From NCBI GenBank assembly GCA_900315105.1, contig OMXX01000003.1, positions 84,509 to 148,508 of the forward strand: a stretch of 64,000 nucleotides of DNA. The letters run 5' to 3'. Positions 8,639 through 17,601 of the stretch are shown piece by piece (the first letter of the stretch is position 1; each line of letters begins with the position of its first letter). Source of the DNA: an uncultured Prevotellaceae bacterium (GTDB lineage: Bacteria > Bacteroidota > Bacteroidia > Bacteroidales > Bacteroidaceae). A model generated the notes under the pieces. It saw nothing but the letters and a program-made list of their open reading frames with translations, was not told the origin of the DNA and made no database searches. A program made the translations under genes and the position numbers.

Positions 8639-11149
8639 TTAGAAATCCTTACTACTATATCCTTCAGAATATCCACTGCCATAGTATCCGTAGCCACCAT
8701 ATCCGTAGCCATAACCATATCCATAGCGATATCCATAGCGACGATAGCCGTAGCGTGAATTGGCGGTAAGAGTACCATTAAGGATGACACCCATGTTGTT
8801 GAAACGCTGATCATCGTAATACTCTTCGATGATAGGTAGGAAGTCAAGTTCCATAAGACCTACACGGATAACGAAGAGTGAGATGTCTGCATGTTTCGCA
8901 AGAATACTTGTGTCTGCTACAATTTCAACAGGTGGGCAGTCAAAGAACACGTAGTCGAACTCTTCACGAATCTCGTTGATAAGTTCTGTGAAACGATCAT
9001 AGCTGATAATCTCTGCTGGGTTTGGAGGCAAGGTGCCGGCAGGAAGAATGAAGAATGTATCTGATCCTTCACCTGGAATAAGTACATCATGCCAGTCGGA
9101 TACGGCTCCGTTGATATAGTCTGATACTCCTTGATCTGGTTTACCGACATAATCAGAAAGAGAGCGACGACGAAGGTCAAGGTCTATGGCACACACTTTC
9201 TTGCCCTTGAGTGACATACATTTTGCAAGGTTGTAGCTTATAAATGTCTTACCAGAACCAGGATTCGCAGAAGTGGTCATGATAACTTTGAGATCCTTGT
9301 TCTGTCCAATCATGAACTCGACATTTGTACGAAGCACGCGGAAAGCCTCATTGATGATGTTACGGCTTCCCTGTTTTACCACAATATGGGCCTTTGACTT
9401 TACTCGTTTTTTGTGATTTACGCTACTGTTTCGTTTGAGGTTCTTTATTTTTTCCGAAACGGTTTTAACGTATGATGTACTCTCTTCGTCAGGGAATTCC
9501 AGTTGTGGAAGCTCACCGACAAAAGGAATAGGGAGTTTCTCTATATCTTTGCGTCCACGAACCTTGGTATTTAAGAACTCACGAAGTACAATGACAAGGA
9601 ATGGGAAACCAAGGCCAATTCCGAGAGCAATCAACCAAACCTTTCTATTGTTTGGATATGCCTGCTGACTGGAACCGCTTGAGCGCTGAAGGATACGTGT
9701 GTTGTATGCATCAAATGCTTGGTTCAGGTTGTTCTGCTCACGAGTTTGCAAAAGATATGTGTATAGTTGTTCCTTTATCTTGCGACGACGCTCAATTTCT
9801 GCATATTTTTTAGCCTTTGAAGGGGTTTTGTCTATTTCTTTATTATTGCGTTGGTTATTTGTTAGAAGCATCTGAACCTGTGTTTTAAGCATGTTTAGAT
9901 GTGTGTCGAGTGTTGCTATTATACCTCGGCGTTGTACTTCCATCTGTTTCATGATATCACTAACCATAGGATTTGATTCAGAGGAAGCAGAAATAAGGTT
10001 ACTACGCTCAAGTACAAGGGCGTTATATTCATTTACTTGCAACTGAAGTGCAGGGTTGTTTATACCTGCACTAAGTGGAAGGGGATGGTCATAGCCTTTT
10101 ATCTTGTTTATATAGTTGCGGAAAGATTGGGTGAGAGCAAGCTCGTTTTCATATGACAATCCTTGGTCATCATAATTGTATGAGCGTTGCATGTAGCGTT
10201 GACCTTCATCGGCAAGATTGAGGGTGTGATTTGATATTTGGTAGCTACTCATCTCATCCTCAACATTATCAAGCTCTTTCTCTAAACTAACAAGACGTTC
10301 CTTAATGAATTGGTTTGTGGAATTTATGACTTTGTTGCGGTCTTCTATCCATTGCTTGTTATAAACGGCGATTAGTGTGTTGAGAACTGTATCGGCTCGT
10401 TCAATGTTTACATCAGTAAGAGAAAGGTCAATGACAGACGATCTTTCGTCTGTGTTGGCAACATACAGATTCCTGAGATAATATTGTGTTGCAGCATTTA
10501 CCGTAGTTTTTATTACGGTTATGTGGTCGTTTGAACGCCATTGGAATACTTTTGAAGGGATAATTGTTATATATCCGAAAGGCGTTTTGAATGGCTTGTT
10601 GAATTCTCCTTTATATTTGAGTCTGCCATGTCCTCTGCTATGCTCTTTATCCCATCTCAAAATAATTTCTTTGTCATTTTTGATTTCAACGTCAAATTCC
10701 GTGTTGATTTTGTCCGAAGAAAATTTTGCGACAAGAGGAAGGCTTGAACCATAAAGCGCTGTATTGCGCAAATGTCCTTGAACTTCATATCTTGTGCTAA
10801 GATTCAATTGCTTAACCACTTTTTCCATAAGATCTGGCTTACGGAAGGCAATAATCTCATTGTTCAGTGAAGTGTTTGGCATTATGCTCTTTCCATTCCT
10901 GAACTTTGTAAAGACGTTGTCCATAGCTTCACTCTCTTTGGCGTCTTTAACAACGAGTGAAGCACTACGAACATATATTGGCTGTGTAATTCGTAGGTAT
11001 ATAAATGCTGCAGAGCATGTGATGGTAACACAGAGGACGAACCAAAACCAGTTACTGATACACAAGCCAGGAATGGCAGAGAAATCAAAACTGCTACCTC
11101 CATCCTGCTCATTGAGCATTTGTCTCGCTTTATTCTGAACTTTATTCAT
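8639..11149 (-). CDS. Wzc-like polysaccharide co-polymerase and tyrosine autokinase
   Basis: An 836-residue inner-membrane protein that sets polymer length and couples synthesis to export. It has an N-terminal membrane segment (about residues 30-52) with a Wzz-type domain, a long periplasmic coiled coil (about 250-480), a second membrane segment (about 505-525), and a cytoplasmic BY-kinase domain. Walker A (NPGSGKTF) is at about 625-633, followed by Walker A' (AIDLDLRR) and Walker B (YVFFDCPP). The last 31 residues contain 14 tyrosines, mostly in GY steps, serving as the autophosphorylation cluster. The phosphatase gene follows directly, and the Wza-like exporter gene precedes it by three bases. 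Confidence 0.93.
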   Translation of the reverse strand: MNKVQNKARQMLNEQDGGSSFDFSAIPGLCISNWFWFVLCVTITCSAAFIYLRITQPIYVRSASLVVKDAKESEAMDNVFTKFRNGKSIMPNTSLNNEIIAFRKPDLMEKVVKQLNLSTRYEVQGHLRNTALYGSSLPLVAKFSSDKINTEFDVEIKNDKEIILRWDKEHSRGHGRLKYKGEFNKPFKTPFGYITIIPSKVFQWRSNDHITVIKTTVNAATQYYLRNLYVANTDERSSVIDLSLTDVNIERADTVLNTLIAVYNKQWIEDRNKVINSTNQFIKERLVSLEKELDNVEDEMSSYQISNHTLNLADEGQRYMQRSYNYDDQGLSYENELALTQSFRNYINKIKGYDHPLPLSAGINNPALQLQVNEYNALVLERSNLISASSESNPMVSDIMKQMEVQRRGIIATLDTHLNMLKTQVQMLLTNNQRNNKEIDKTPSKAKKYAEIERRRKIKEQLYTYLLQTREQNNLNQAFDAYNTRILQRSSGSSQQAYPNNRKVWLIALGIGLGFPFLVIVLREFLNTKVRGRKDIEKLPIPFVGELPQLEFPDEESTSYVKTVSEKIKNLKRNSSVNHKKRVKSKAHIVVKQGSRNIINEAFRVLRTNVEFMIGQNKDLKVIMTTSANPGSGKTFISYNLAKCMSLKGKKVCAIDLDLRRRSLSDYVGKPDQGVSDYINGAVSDWHDVLIPGEGSDTFFILPAGTLPPNPAEIISYDRFTELINEIREEFDYVFFDCPPVEIVADTSILAKHADISLFVIRVGLMELDFLPIIEEYYDDQRFNNMGVILNGTLTANSRYGYRRYGYRYGYGYGYGYGGYGYYGSGYSEGYSSKDF

Positions 11150-11152
11150 AGT

Positions 11153-11941
11153 TTACTTAGCAAATAGGTTTATGATAGAGTATATGGTCATACCAAGACC
11201 GGTAAGTCCAGTCCAGAATCCCCATGTCTGGAAAAGATTTCCATTAACTGTAGAATTGCGCTTGGTCTTGTCGTTTGGCTCTATATATACGATATCATTC
11301 TGATGAACATAGTATGCTGGAGAGTCATAGACGTTTTGCATCTTGGTAAGGTCAATCTCATATTGACTGCGAACTCCATCTTCTTCACGTATTACTAGGA
11401 TATTCTTACGAAGAGCGTCGATGTTAAGGTCGCCCATTAGAGCAAGGAGTTCAAAGAATGTAAGGCGATCCTTGTCTATGTTGATGCGTTTGCCCCCACC
11501 TTCTCCAAGAATGGTTACATATAGACCTGTGTATTCAACTTTTACGATGGCGTCATCTACAAGTTTGCTATTGCGGAGGATGTTGGTGAGGGTATCTGTA
11601 ATTTCCTTACGGTCTAGACCTTCGAGTTTTAGCTTTCCAAGTACAGGGAAATCAATCTCTCCATTTTCGTCAACTAAATATCCGCTTTGGCCATTGCTTA
11701 AGCCCAAATTACTCATGTTATTGCCACTATACATATTAAACTGCTGTGACAATTTCTCGTTACGTGACTTGACATATATACTCACACGATCACCAGGACG
11801 AACCTTGAACGGTGTCGAGTTCCTGATTATTGCCGGAGCAGATGTACCAGGTTGACGATCTTGGAAATATGCAATATCTTGAGGTGTGCCGCATGAAACC
11901 ATGAGCACTCCGAATAATAGTATCAAAAGGTATTTTTTCAT
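11153..11941 (-). CDS. Wza-like polysaccharide export outer-membrane lipoprotein
   Basis: A 262-residue lipoprotein with signal sequence and lipobox VSCG (Cys17). The Poly_export domain starts around FKVRPGDRVSIYV (about residues 45-60), followed by SLBB-like beta-grasp segments (DFPVLGKLKLEG; VTILGEGGG). A short hydrophobic stretch at the C-terminus (TGLTGLGMTIYSIINL) may cross or touch the membrane. It forms the outer-membrane channel of the export machine whose kinase and phosphatase follow. It is the first gene of the operon, with a -7 box just upstream. Confidence 0.9.
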   Translation of the reverse strand: MKKYLLILLFGVLMVSCGTPQDIAYFQDRQPGTSAPAIIRNSTPFKVRPGDRVSIYVKSRNEKLSQQFNMYSGNNMSNLGLSNGQSGYLVDENGEIDFPVLGKLKLEGLDRKEITDTLTNILRNSKLVDDAIVKVEYTGLYVTILGEGGGKRINIDKDRLTFFELLALMGDLNIDALRKNILVIREEDGVRSQYEIDLTKMQNVYDSPAYYVHQNDIVYIEPNDKTKRNSTVNGNLFQTWGFWTGLTGLGMTIYSIINLFAK

Positions 11942-11962
11942 AATTCAATATTTCTTAGGTGG

Positions 11963-11970
11963 CAAAATTA
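11963..11970 (-). promoter_or_regulatory. -7 box of the polysaccharide export operon
   Basis: TAATTTTG on the minus strand, 22 bases before the Wza-like start, predicts a short leader for the five-gene leftward operon. Confidence 0.6.
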
Positions 11971-12061
11971 ATAAAAAAAACTAATATGTGCAAATAATGG
12001 GCCTTGAAATTCATGTATAGATGATATTATAAGAATGATATTGGCAATTTTTACGGAAAAG

Positions 12062-12093
12062 TTTGTAAATGTCATGAAAAATATGTACCTTTG
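12062..12093 (+). promoter_or_regulatory. ssrA promoter (-33 and -7 boxes)
   Basis: TTTG at 12062-12065 and TACCTTTG at 12086-12093 are separated by 20 bases, the spacing expected for the primary Bacteroidetes sigma factor. The tmRNA begins 45 bases after the -7 box, leaving a short precursor leader. Confidence 0.75.
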
Positions 12094-12137
12094 CAACGTT
12101 TATGTGTACCATTGGAGCATTATCTCCGATTCTATTC

Positions 12138-12532
12138 GGGGCTGACTGGATTTGACAGCGGGACGAGATGGTACGTAAGCATGCAGAGTAACGACTGTGA
12201 ACTCTATAATCACTTCGGTCAACAATTTAATTGGCGAAAACAACTACGCTCTCGCTGCTTAATCGAAGTATAGTCGATTAGCTTTATTCCCTTGCTAGGC
12301 GAGGGAACGGGACATCGCTCAGAGCCCGATTCTTGAGGCTGACTGGCCAATGCGGTGCAATAATATCAGGAATAGTCAGCGGCTTGTCTCGTGTCGGTGA
12401 TGAAACTTTAGAGAATAAGGCAACAGTTGGTGGCTTGGGTCTTGCTGTTGCACGAAAATGAAGGCCAAGATAAGCATGTAGAAAGCGTATGGTTTCCCCG
12501 TTTGGACGAGGGTTCGAATCCCTCCAGCTCCA
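12138..12532 (+). ncRNA. ssrA: Transfer-messenger RNA
   Basis: This RNA frees stalled ribosomes and tags incomplete proteins for degradation. The 5' end GGGGCTG pairs with CAGCTCC near the 3' end to form the tRNA-like acceptor arm, and the 3' part has the T-arm loop GTTCGAATC. The tag frame at 12233-12262 reads GENNYALAA and stops with TAA; this tag is typical of Bacteroidetes. CCA is not encoded (the discriminator A is followed by CTT). Length about 395 nt. Confidence 0.95.
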
Positions 12533-12540
12533 CTTGAACG

Positions 12541-12577
12541 AAAAAGAGCGAACAATTAATTTGTTCGCTCTTTTTAT
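12541..12577. terminator. Bidirectional terminator between ssrA and the PurF-like gene
   Basis: AAAAAGAGCGAACAA pairs with TTGTTCGCTCTTTTT around a 4-nt loop, so both strands end in T runs. It closes ssrA and the convergent minus-strand gene. Confidence 0.85.
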
Positions 12578-12590
12578 ATATCAGGATTGT

Positions 12591-14039
12591 TTATTCATTA
12601 TCGAGATTTGTTTCCTCAAGGGTATATTGGCTACTACCATCAAAACAATGTGTGCAGACCATTTCCTTTGGCAGTCCGATGGCTTTAATCAATGTTTCTA
12701 ACTTTGTGAATTTCAAAGAGGTAAGTCCGAAACGCTCTTGGATGATACTAACCATCTTCTTATACTGAGGAGAGTCGGTCGTTGCATAGATCTTGAGGAT
12801 TTCTGGATCTTGCGCCTTTTCTTCTCCTTCGAGTTCTGCGATGATACGACGTGTTATCAATTCCATCTCGCTTTTAGAGGATGTGAAGTTGATGAACTGA
12901 CAGCCGTAAACCAATGGTGGGCAGGCAATACGCATGTGAACCTCTTTCGCTCCAGATTCAAACAGGCACTTTGTATTGTCTCTGAGCTGAGTACCACGAA
13001 CTATACTGTCATCACAGAAAAGAACCTTCTTGTCCTTGAGTACAGATTTGTTCTGAATGAGCTTCATCTTAGCCACGAGGTTACGCATGCTTTGGTTGGA
13101 TGGTGTGAATGAACGAGGCCAAGTTGGAGTGTATTTGCTGATAGCACGCATATAAGGACATCCGTGACCTGCGGCATAACCTATAGCCATACCAATACCA
13201 GAATCTGGAATACCGCAAGCGCAATCCACCTGTGTATCATCCTCCTTACCCATGGCAAAACCTGTTGCGTTGCGCACGTCCTCTGTATTACGACGTTCGT
13301 AGTCAGAGGTTGGGAAACCATAGTAAACCCATAGGAAAGAGCATATCTGCATCTTCTTATTTGGCTTACGCAACTGCTCTATGCCGTTGGCTGTGATTCG
13401 TACGATCTCACCAGGACCGAGGAAACGCTCTGTCTCATATCCGAGATTTGGGAATGCTGTAGATTCTGAAGAAACAGCCCAAGCGCCATCTTTCTTACCT
13501 ATAATAATAGGTGTGCGTCCCCAAGAGTCGCGTGCAGCAATGATACCATTCTCTGTGAGAAGAAGCATAGTGCATGATCCCTTTACCTCACGGAAGACAT
13601 TCTCTATACCGTCAACGAAATTCTTTCCCTTAACGATAAGAAGACCGACAAGTTCAGTCTGGTTAATCTTGCCTGAAGAGAACTCGGAGAGGTGCATATT
13701 CTGTTCAAGAAGAGTATCTGCAATCTGCTCCATATTATTGATTTTGGCAACAGTACAGATTGCAAATCGACCAAGGTGGGAATTGAAAAGAAGTGGCTGG
13801 GCATCCGTGTCGCTGATGATACCTATACCGGAGTTGCCATCAAATTCATCAAGCTCTTTCTCGAACTTGGTGCGGAAATACGTATTTTCCAGATGATGGA
13901 TACTGCGTTTGAAACCTTTCTCTTCTGAGAATGTTGCCAAACCACCACGACGTGTGCCGAGGTGGGAGTTGTAGTCTGTTCCGTAGAACACATCAGTAGT
14001 ACAGCGTGATGTGCCTATGGCACCAAAAAATCCAGCCAT
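12591..14039 (-). CDS. PurF-like protein lacking the glutaminase cysteine
   Basis: A 482-residue homologue of amidophosphoribosyltransferase (first step of purine synthesis). The C-terminal phosphoribosyltransferase half keeps the PRPP motif VLFCDDSIVRGTQ (about residues 336-350). The N-terminal class II glutaminase half is recognisable (LGTRRGG; SHLGRFAICTVAKINN), but it starts MAGFFG where active enzymes expose Cys after removal of Met. Cys13 lies inside the fold and does not replace it. As far as I recall, similar MGGFFG-type proteins exist in other Bacteroidetes, so the loss looks conserved. The protein may use ammonia or have a different or regulatory role. Standard annotation would be PurF. 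Confidence 0.78.
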   Translation of the reverse strand: MAGFFGAIGTSRCTTDVFYGTDYNSHLGTRRGGLATFSEEKGFKRSIHHLENTYFRTKFEKELDEFDGNSGIGIISDTDAQPLLFNSHLGRFAICTVAKINNMEQIADTLLEQNMHLSEFSSGKINQTELVGLLIVKGKNFVDGIENVFREVKGSCTMLLLTENGIIAARDSWGRTPIIIGKKDGAWAVSSESTAFPNLGYETERFLGPGEIVRITANGIEQLRKPNKKMQICSFLWVYYGFPTSDYERRNTEDVRNATGFAMGKEDDTQVDCACGIPDSGIGMAIGYAAGHGCPYMRAISKYTPTWPRSFTPSNQSMRNLVAKMKLIQNKSVLKDKKVLFCDDSIVRGTQLRDNTKCLFESGAKEVHMRIACPPLVYGCQFINFTSSKSEMELITRRIIAELEGEEKAQDPEILKIYATTDSPQYKKMVSIIQERFGLTSLKFTKLETLIKAIGLPKEMVCTHCFDGSSQYTLEETNLDNE

Positions 14040-14078
14040 TTTTGTTATCTAAATAAAGGAGTTCAATTTTTCCGCTTG

Positions 14079-14086
14079 CAAAATTA
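14079..14086 (-). promoter_or_regulatory. -7 box of the PurF-like gene
   Basis: TAATTTTG on the minus strand, 40 bases before the start, shows that this gene is transcribed separately from rmuC. Confidence 0.6.
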
Positions 14087-14129
14087 CTAAAAATCCTCGG
14101 AATATACAATACCAAGACCGTATTTTTTT

Positions 14130-15590
14130 CTATTCATTTTCTGAAGAATCATCAGTAAGAAGTAATTCTTCGTCTGATTTCTTCAGTTTATACTTCCGTT
14201 TGGGATTTTCCTGTGCACCGAACTTTATCAGTTTCTTAGCTGCAACTTCTATACTCTTTCCTGAAGGGCTGCTTATGTTTTTAAGCTCAGTAAATGCTTC
14301 TTGTGTCTTGTTCAATTGCTTCTCAACATCAAGAAAACGCTCATAGAAGCTTTGCACTCTATCTACAAGCATATTTGCGGTCTTCATCATCTCCTCTTGA
14401 TTCTCAATCTGCCGAACCTGTTTCCAAGTCATCTCCAGAACGCGAAGCAATGAGTATAAATTCTGACTGCCTGTGATGATTACCCCCTTGTCGTATGCCT
14501 CTCTCCATAGGGAAGGGGCATTAGTGAGAGCCAACTGAAGCGCACTCTCAGAGAATACATACATAAGGACGAAATCAAGTTTGCCTCTACCTTCTTTTAT
14601 ATATGCGTTGTAATTCTTGCGCGAAAGCTCCATTACATGCTGCCTTACAGATGCAATATGTCGCATAAGGGCATCCTGGCGCTGTTCATCTGTTTCTGCG
14701 TTATGATAGTCTTCAAATGCCTTGAACGACATTTTTGAGTCGATGATTACATCACGCTCGTCTGGGAAATGCAGAATCACGTCAGGAATCATGCGTTTGC
14801 CTTCCTCCTCGTCATAGATTGTACGCCCAGCAGAATCCTTCATTGTTGTCTGCTCTTCGAATTGCAGTCCTTCTTCAAGTCCCATATCCTCGAGAAGCTG
14901 CTTCAGACGAAGTTCTCCGAAGTTTCCTTGCGTCTTATTCTCGCCTGTGAGTGCCTGGGCGAGTTTATCAGCACGCTCACCAGCCTCTTTGCTCTGCTGA
15001 ATACTGGTTTTTATAGTCGCATCAAGTCGCACCATTGTCTCTGAGTGTTCACGACCGCTCTTCTCTACAGCTTCTTTCATTTGCGAGATGCCTTCTTTCA
15101 GAGGATTGAGAATTGCGCTAAGCTGCTCCTTGTTCTGTTGTGAAAGCTGTTCAGAACGCTCCTTGAGTATTTTCTCAGAAGTAGTGTTTATCTGTTCTTT
15201 CAGAAGAGCCATCTGCTGCTCTTGCTGAATTTTATGTTGTTGCTTAAGTTGCTCTATCTGGTTGGAATTCTGTTGTTTAAGTTGTTCTATCTGATTTGTC
15301 TGTTGTTGCTTGAGTTGTTCAATCTGCATGGAATGCTGCTCTTTCAGTTCATTTATCTGAATGGCATTCTGGTCTTTGATGCTCTCTATCTGTTTGTCAT
15401 ACTGACTTTTGAGTTCTGAAATCTGTGCAGATTGTTGTTTCCTCACATCATCCAACTGGAGCGTAAGTCCCTCTGCCTTTGTTTTCTCCACATCACGTGC
15501 AGCCACAATCTCATTGCTTTTGTTTTTTGCAATGAGATACCCGATTATGCATCCGACAACCAATCCTATGATGATGTAAACAATTTCCAT
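14130..15590 (-). CDS. rmuC: RmuC family DNA recombination protein
   Basis: A 486-residue protein with an N-terminal membrane anchor (EIVYIIIGLVVGCIIGYLI), a coiled coil built of EQLKQQ-type heptads (about residues 60-150), and the RmuC nuclease-like domain (about 190-430: GNFGELRLKQLLE, PDVILHFPDERDVIIDSK, DFVLMYVFSESAL). RmuC limits inversions and rearrangements between short inverted repeats in E. coli. The start at 15590 is chosen because it opens on the membrane anchor, and an upstream ATG at 15617 would lie at the -7 box. This genome is rich in inverted repeats, so the gene may matter here, which is inference. Confidence 0.88.
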   Translation of the reverse strand: MEIVYIIIGLVVGCIIGYLIAKNKSNEIVAARDVEKTKAEGLTLQLDDVRKQQSAQISELKSQYDKQIESIKDQNAIQINELKEQHSMQIEQLKQQQTNQIEQLKQQNSNQIEQLKQQHKIQQEQQMALLKEQINTTSEKILKERSEQLSQQNKEQLSAILNPLKEGISQMKEAVEKSGREHSETMVRLDATIKTSIQQSKEAGERADKLAQALTGENKTQGNFGELRLKQLLEDMGLEEGLQFEEQTTMKDSAGRTIYDEEEGKRMIPDVILHFPDERDVIIDSKMSFKAFEDYHNAETDEQRQDALMRHIASVRQHVMELSRKNYNAYIKEGRGKLDFVLMYVFSESALQLALTNAPSLWREAYDKGVIITGSQNLYSLLRVLEMTWKQVRQIENQEEMMKTANMLVDRVQSFYERFLDVEKQLNKTQEAFTELKNISSPSGKSIEVAAKKLIKFGAQENPKRKYKLKKSDEELLLTDDSSENE

Positions 15591-15614
15591 AATACGTATT
15601 GTGTTTCTTGAGTG

Positions 15615-15622
15615 CAAAGTTA
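15615..15622 (-). promoter_or_regulatory. rmuC promoter -7 box
   Basis: TAACTTTG on the minus strand. Its position rules out the first in-frame ATG and supports the start at 15590. Confidence 0.65.
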
Positions 15623-15676
15623 CAACTAATCTTTCGATTATACAAGAAAAATCCGTATTTTTCGTTTATTGAATAT

Positions 15677-16252
15677 ATGACAATAGAAGAACATCCATTA
15701 CAACCTTTCCTGCCTCAGGATGCTAAAATGCTGTTTCTTGGCAGTTTCCCTCCACCGAAAACCCGATGGAGCATGGAATGGTTCTATCCTAATTGGATAA
15801 ACGATTTCTGGAGAATTCAAGGGCTTATACATTTTGATGATAAGAACTATTTTGAGATAAAAGGGGAGAAACGCTTTGACAAAGAGCGTATTATGTCTTT
15901 CTGCAAAGAAAAGGGAATGGCGTTTTTTGATACAGCAAGAAAAGTTTGTCGCTTAAAGGATAATGCTGATGACAACTTCCTTGATATTCTAGAGCCTACG
16001 GATGTCTTTGCTTTGTTGCGTCAAATGCCTTCTTGTTCGGTTGTGGTTACTACTGGCGGAAAGGCAAGCGAAGAGATTTGTACCTATTTTAATAGCAAGG
16101 GTATAGACGTGAAAGTCCCGAAGGTGGGTGAGAACGTTAGCATTAATTCTGATTTATGGACAGGTCTTTGGTGGAGAATGCCAAGTAGTTCACGAGCATA
16201 TCCCATGAAACTTGAAAAGAAGGCAGAATACTACAAACTCCTGTTTTCCTAA
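15677..16252 (+). CDS. Uracil-DNA glycosylase family protein
   Basis: A 191-residue protein of the UDG superfamily, close to mismatch-specific (MUG-like) enzymes. The N-terminal water-activating loop reads FLGSFPPPKTRWSMEWFYPN, and the C-terminal recognition loop is probably RMPSSSRAYP. It lacks the usual family 1 GQDPY motif. It would act in base excision repair or on another modified base. The start is ATG at 15677, since longer in-frame reading would cross the divergent rmuC promoter. It stands beside rmuC, another DNA-maintenance gene, but is separately transcribed. Confidence 0.75.
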   Translation: MTIEEHPLQPFLPQDAKMLFLGSFPPPKTRWSMEWFYPNWINDFWRIQGLIHFDDKNYFEIKGEKRFDKERIMSFCKEKGMAFFDTARKVCRLKDNADDNFLDILEPTDVFALLRQMPSCSVVVTTGGKASEEICTYFNSKGIDVKVPKVGENVSINSDLWTGLWWRMPSSSRAYPMKLEKKAEYYKLLFS

Positions 16253-16300
16253 CTAAAATCCTTATTGTTAACTGTTACTTGTTACTGTAGGGGCAGAAAT

Positions 16301-16411
16301 GCCGTTGTGCCTTCGCTATGCCTTCGTTGTGCCTTCGCTCTGAGACCGCTCCTAGGACTATAGGATCAACGGACTTATAACGGATTTACAACGGACTTGC
16401 ATAGGACTTAC
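16301..16411. repeat. 11-nt phased intergenic palindrome, copy 2
   Basis: Left words CCTTCGCTATG, CCTTCGTTGTG and CCTTCGCTCTG, then right words ATAACGGATTT and ACAACGGACTT, all in a strict 11-base phase. The centre is a short palindrome (TCCTAGGACTATAGGA), and the right end is CATAGGACTT. It sits between the convergent glycosylase and Zn-dehydrogenase genes. Confidence 0.8.
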
Positions 16412-16420
16412 TACTAAACA

Positions 16421-16450
16421 AAAGAATCACCTCATTTGGGGTGATTCTTT
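16421..16450. terminator. Bidirectional terminator
   Basis: AAAGAATCACC pairs with GGTGATTCTTT (11 bp). It separates the plus-strand glycosylase gene from the minus-strand L-galactose operon. Confidence 0.7.
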
Positions 16451-16523
16451 GTGTTTTATAGCGCAAAGCCGCAGAGGCTTTTGGTTACCTCTTTGTACTT
16501 GCGCTTGAATTTGTAGAAATATA

Positions 16524-17543
16524 TTACATTTCAACGAGGATTCTGAAAACCTTGCCTGGATTCTTACTCCACCATTGCATGGTTTCAAGACATTCCTCTG
16601 GTTTCACAACCTTTGTTATGAGTTTCTCCGTTGGGCATGTTCCGCGCTCCAAATAGCGAATAACAGCACGGAAGTCGCTTGGATTGGCATTACGAGAGCC
16701 TCGGATGTCGAGTTCCTTCTGAACGAAATACTTTGTCTGGAAGCTAACCTCTGACTTTGCATAGCCAATACAAACCACACGACCTGTGAAAGCAACCTCG
16801 TTTACTGCGAGATTGTATGTTATAGGACTACCTACAGCCTCGATAATAACGTCTGGACCAAAACCGTTGGTTATCTTCTGAAGACGCTCATGAACATCCT
16901 CTGTCATAGTGTTGATGGCGTATGCAGCTCCCATTTCCTTGGCAAGAGCAAGTTTCTCATCGTCAATATCAGCAGCTATAACTGTAGCGCCACGAGTTAC
17001 AGCGCGAACGATAGCACCCATACCAACCATACCACAACCGATAACCACAACAACGTCAATATCAGTTACCTGACCGCGATCTACTGCGTGGAAACCTACT
17101 GACATAGGCTCTATGAGGGCACATGTCTTAGGATCAAGATTGCCTGCTGGGATGATCTTCTGCCAAGGCAAGGTGATGAACTCACGCATAGCGCCATTAC
17201 GCTGAACGCCAAGGGTTTCGTTGTGCTGACAAGCATTCACTCTGCCATTACGGCAAGAAGCACACTTACCGCAATTTGTGTAAGGATTGCAAGTAACCAC
17301 CATTCCCGGCTTAAGATTCTCTGGAACGCCAGAACCAACAGCCTCAATAACGGCACCTACCTCATGACCAGGAATCACAGGATTAAGAGCCATGGTGTTT
17401 CTGCCCATGAATGTGTTGATGTCTGATCCGCAGAATCCTACATAAACCAACTTGAGGAGAACCTCACCAGCCTGTGGCTGTTGTGGGGCCTCCAAGTCGA
17501 TTATCTGCAGTTCCTGATTGTGTGAAATCTGAATTGCTTTCAT
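16524..17543 (-). CDS. Zinc-dependent alcohol dehydrogenase, probable L-galactonate 5-dehydrogenase
   Basis: A 339-residue medium-chain dehydrogenase. Catalytic zinc ligands are C38 (GFCGSD) and H60-E61 (GHE). Structural zinc cysteines are C91, C94, C97 and C105, and the NAD loop is VVVIGCGMVGMGAI. The family includes sorbitol, threonine and L-galactonate dehydrogenases. With the neighbouring aldose dehydrogenase and lactonase, the best fit is oxidation of L-galactonate to D-tagaturonate, the last step of the L-galactose pathway described in Bacteroides vulgatus. It is third in a leftward operon, 58 bases after the lactonase gene. The specific substrate rests on context. Confidence 0.78.
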   Translation of the reverse strand: MKAIQISHNQELQIIDLEAPQQPQAGEVLLKLVYVGFCGSDINTFMGRNTMALNPVIPGHEVGAVIEAVGSGVPENLKPGMVVTCNPYTNCGKCASCRNGRVNACQHNETLGVQRNGAMREFITLPWQKIIPAGNLDPKTCALIEPMSVGFHAVDRGQVTDIDVVVVIGCGMVGMGAIVRAVTRGATVIAADIDDEKLALAKEMGAAYAINTMTEDVHERLQKITNGFGPDVIIEAVGSPITYNLAVNEVAFTGRVVCIGYAKSEVSFQTKYFVQKELDIRGSRNANPSDFRAVIRYLERGTCPTEKLITKVVKPEECLETMQWWSKNPGKVFRILVEM

Positions 17544-17601
17544 CTTTTATTTAACTCTTTAACTTAAAACCTTTAAACTATATATTCTTTCAACCTTTCA
17601 C

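Noticed and set aside
12738..13112. Plus-strand open frame opposite the PurF-like gene
   Set aside because: It is antisense to a well-supported gene and shows no family resemblance.
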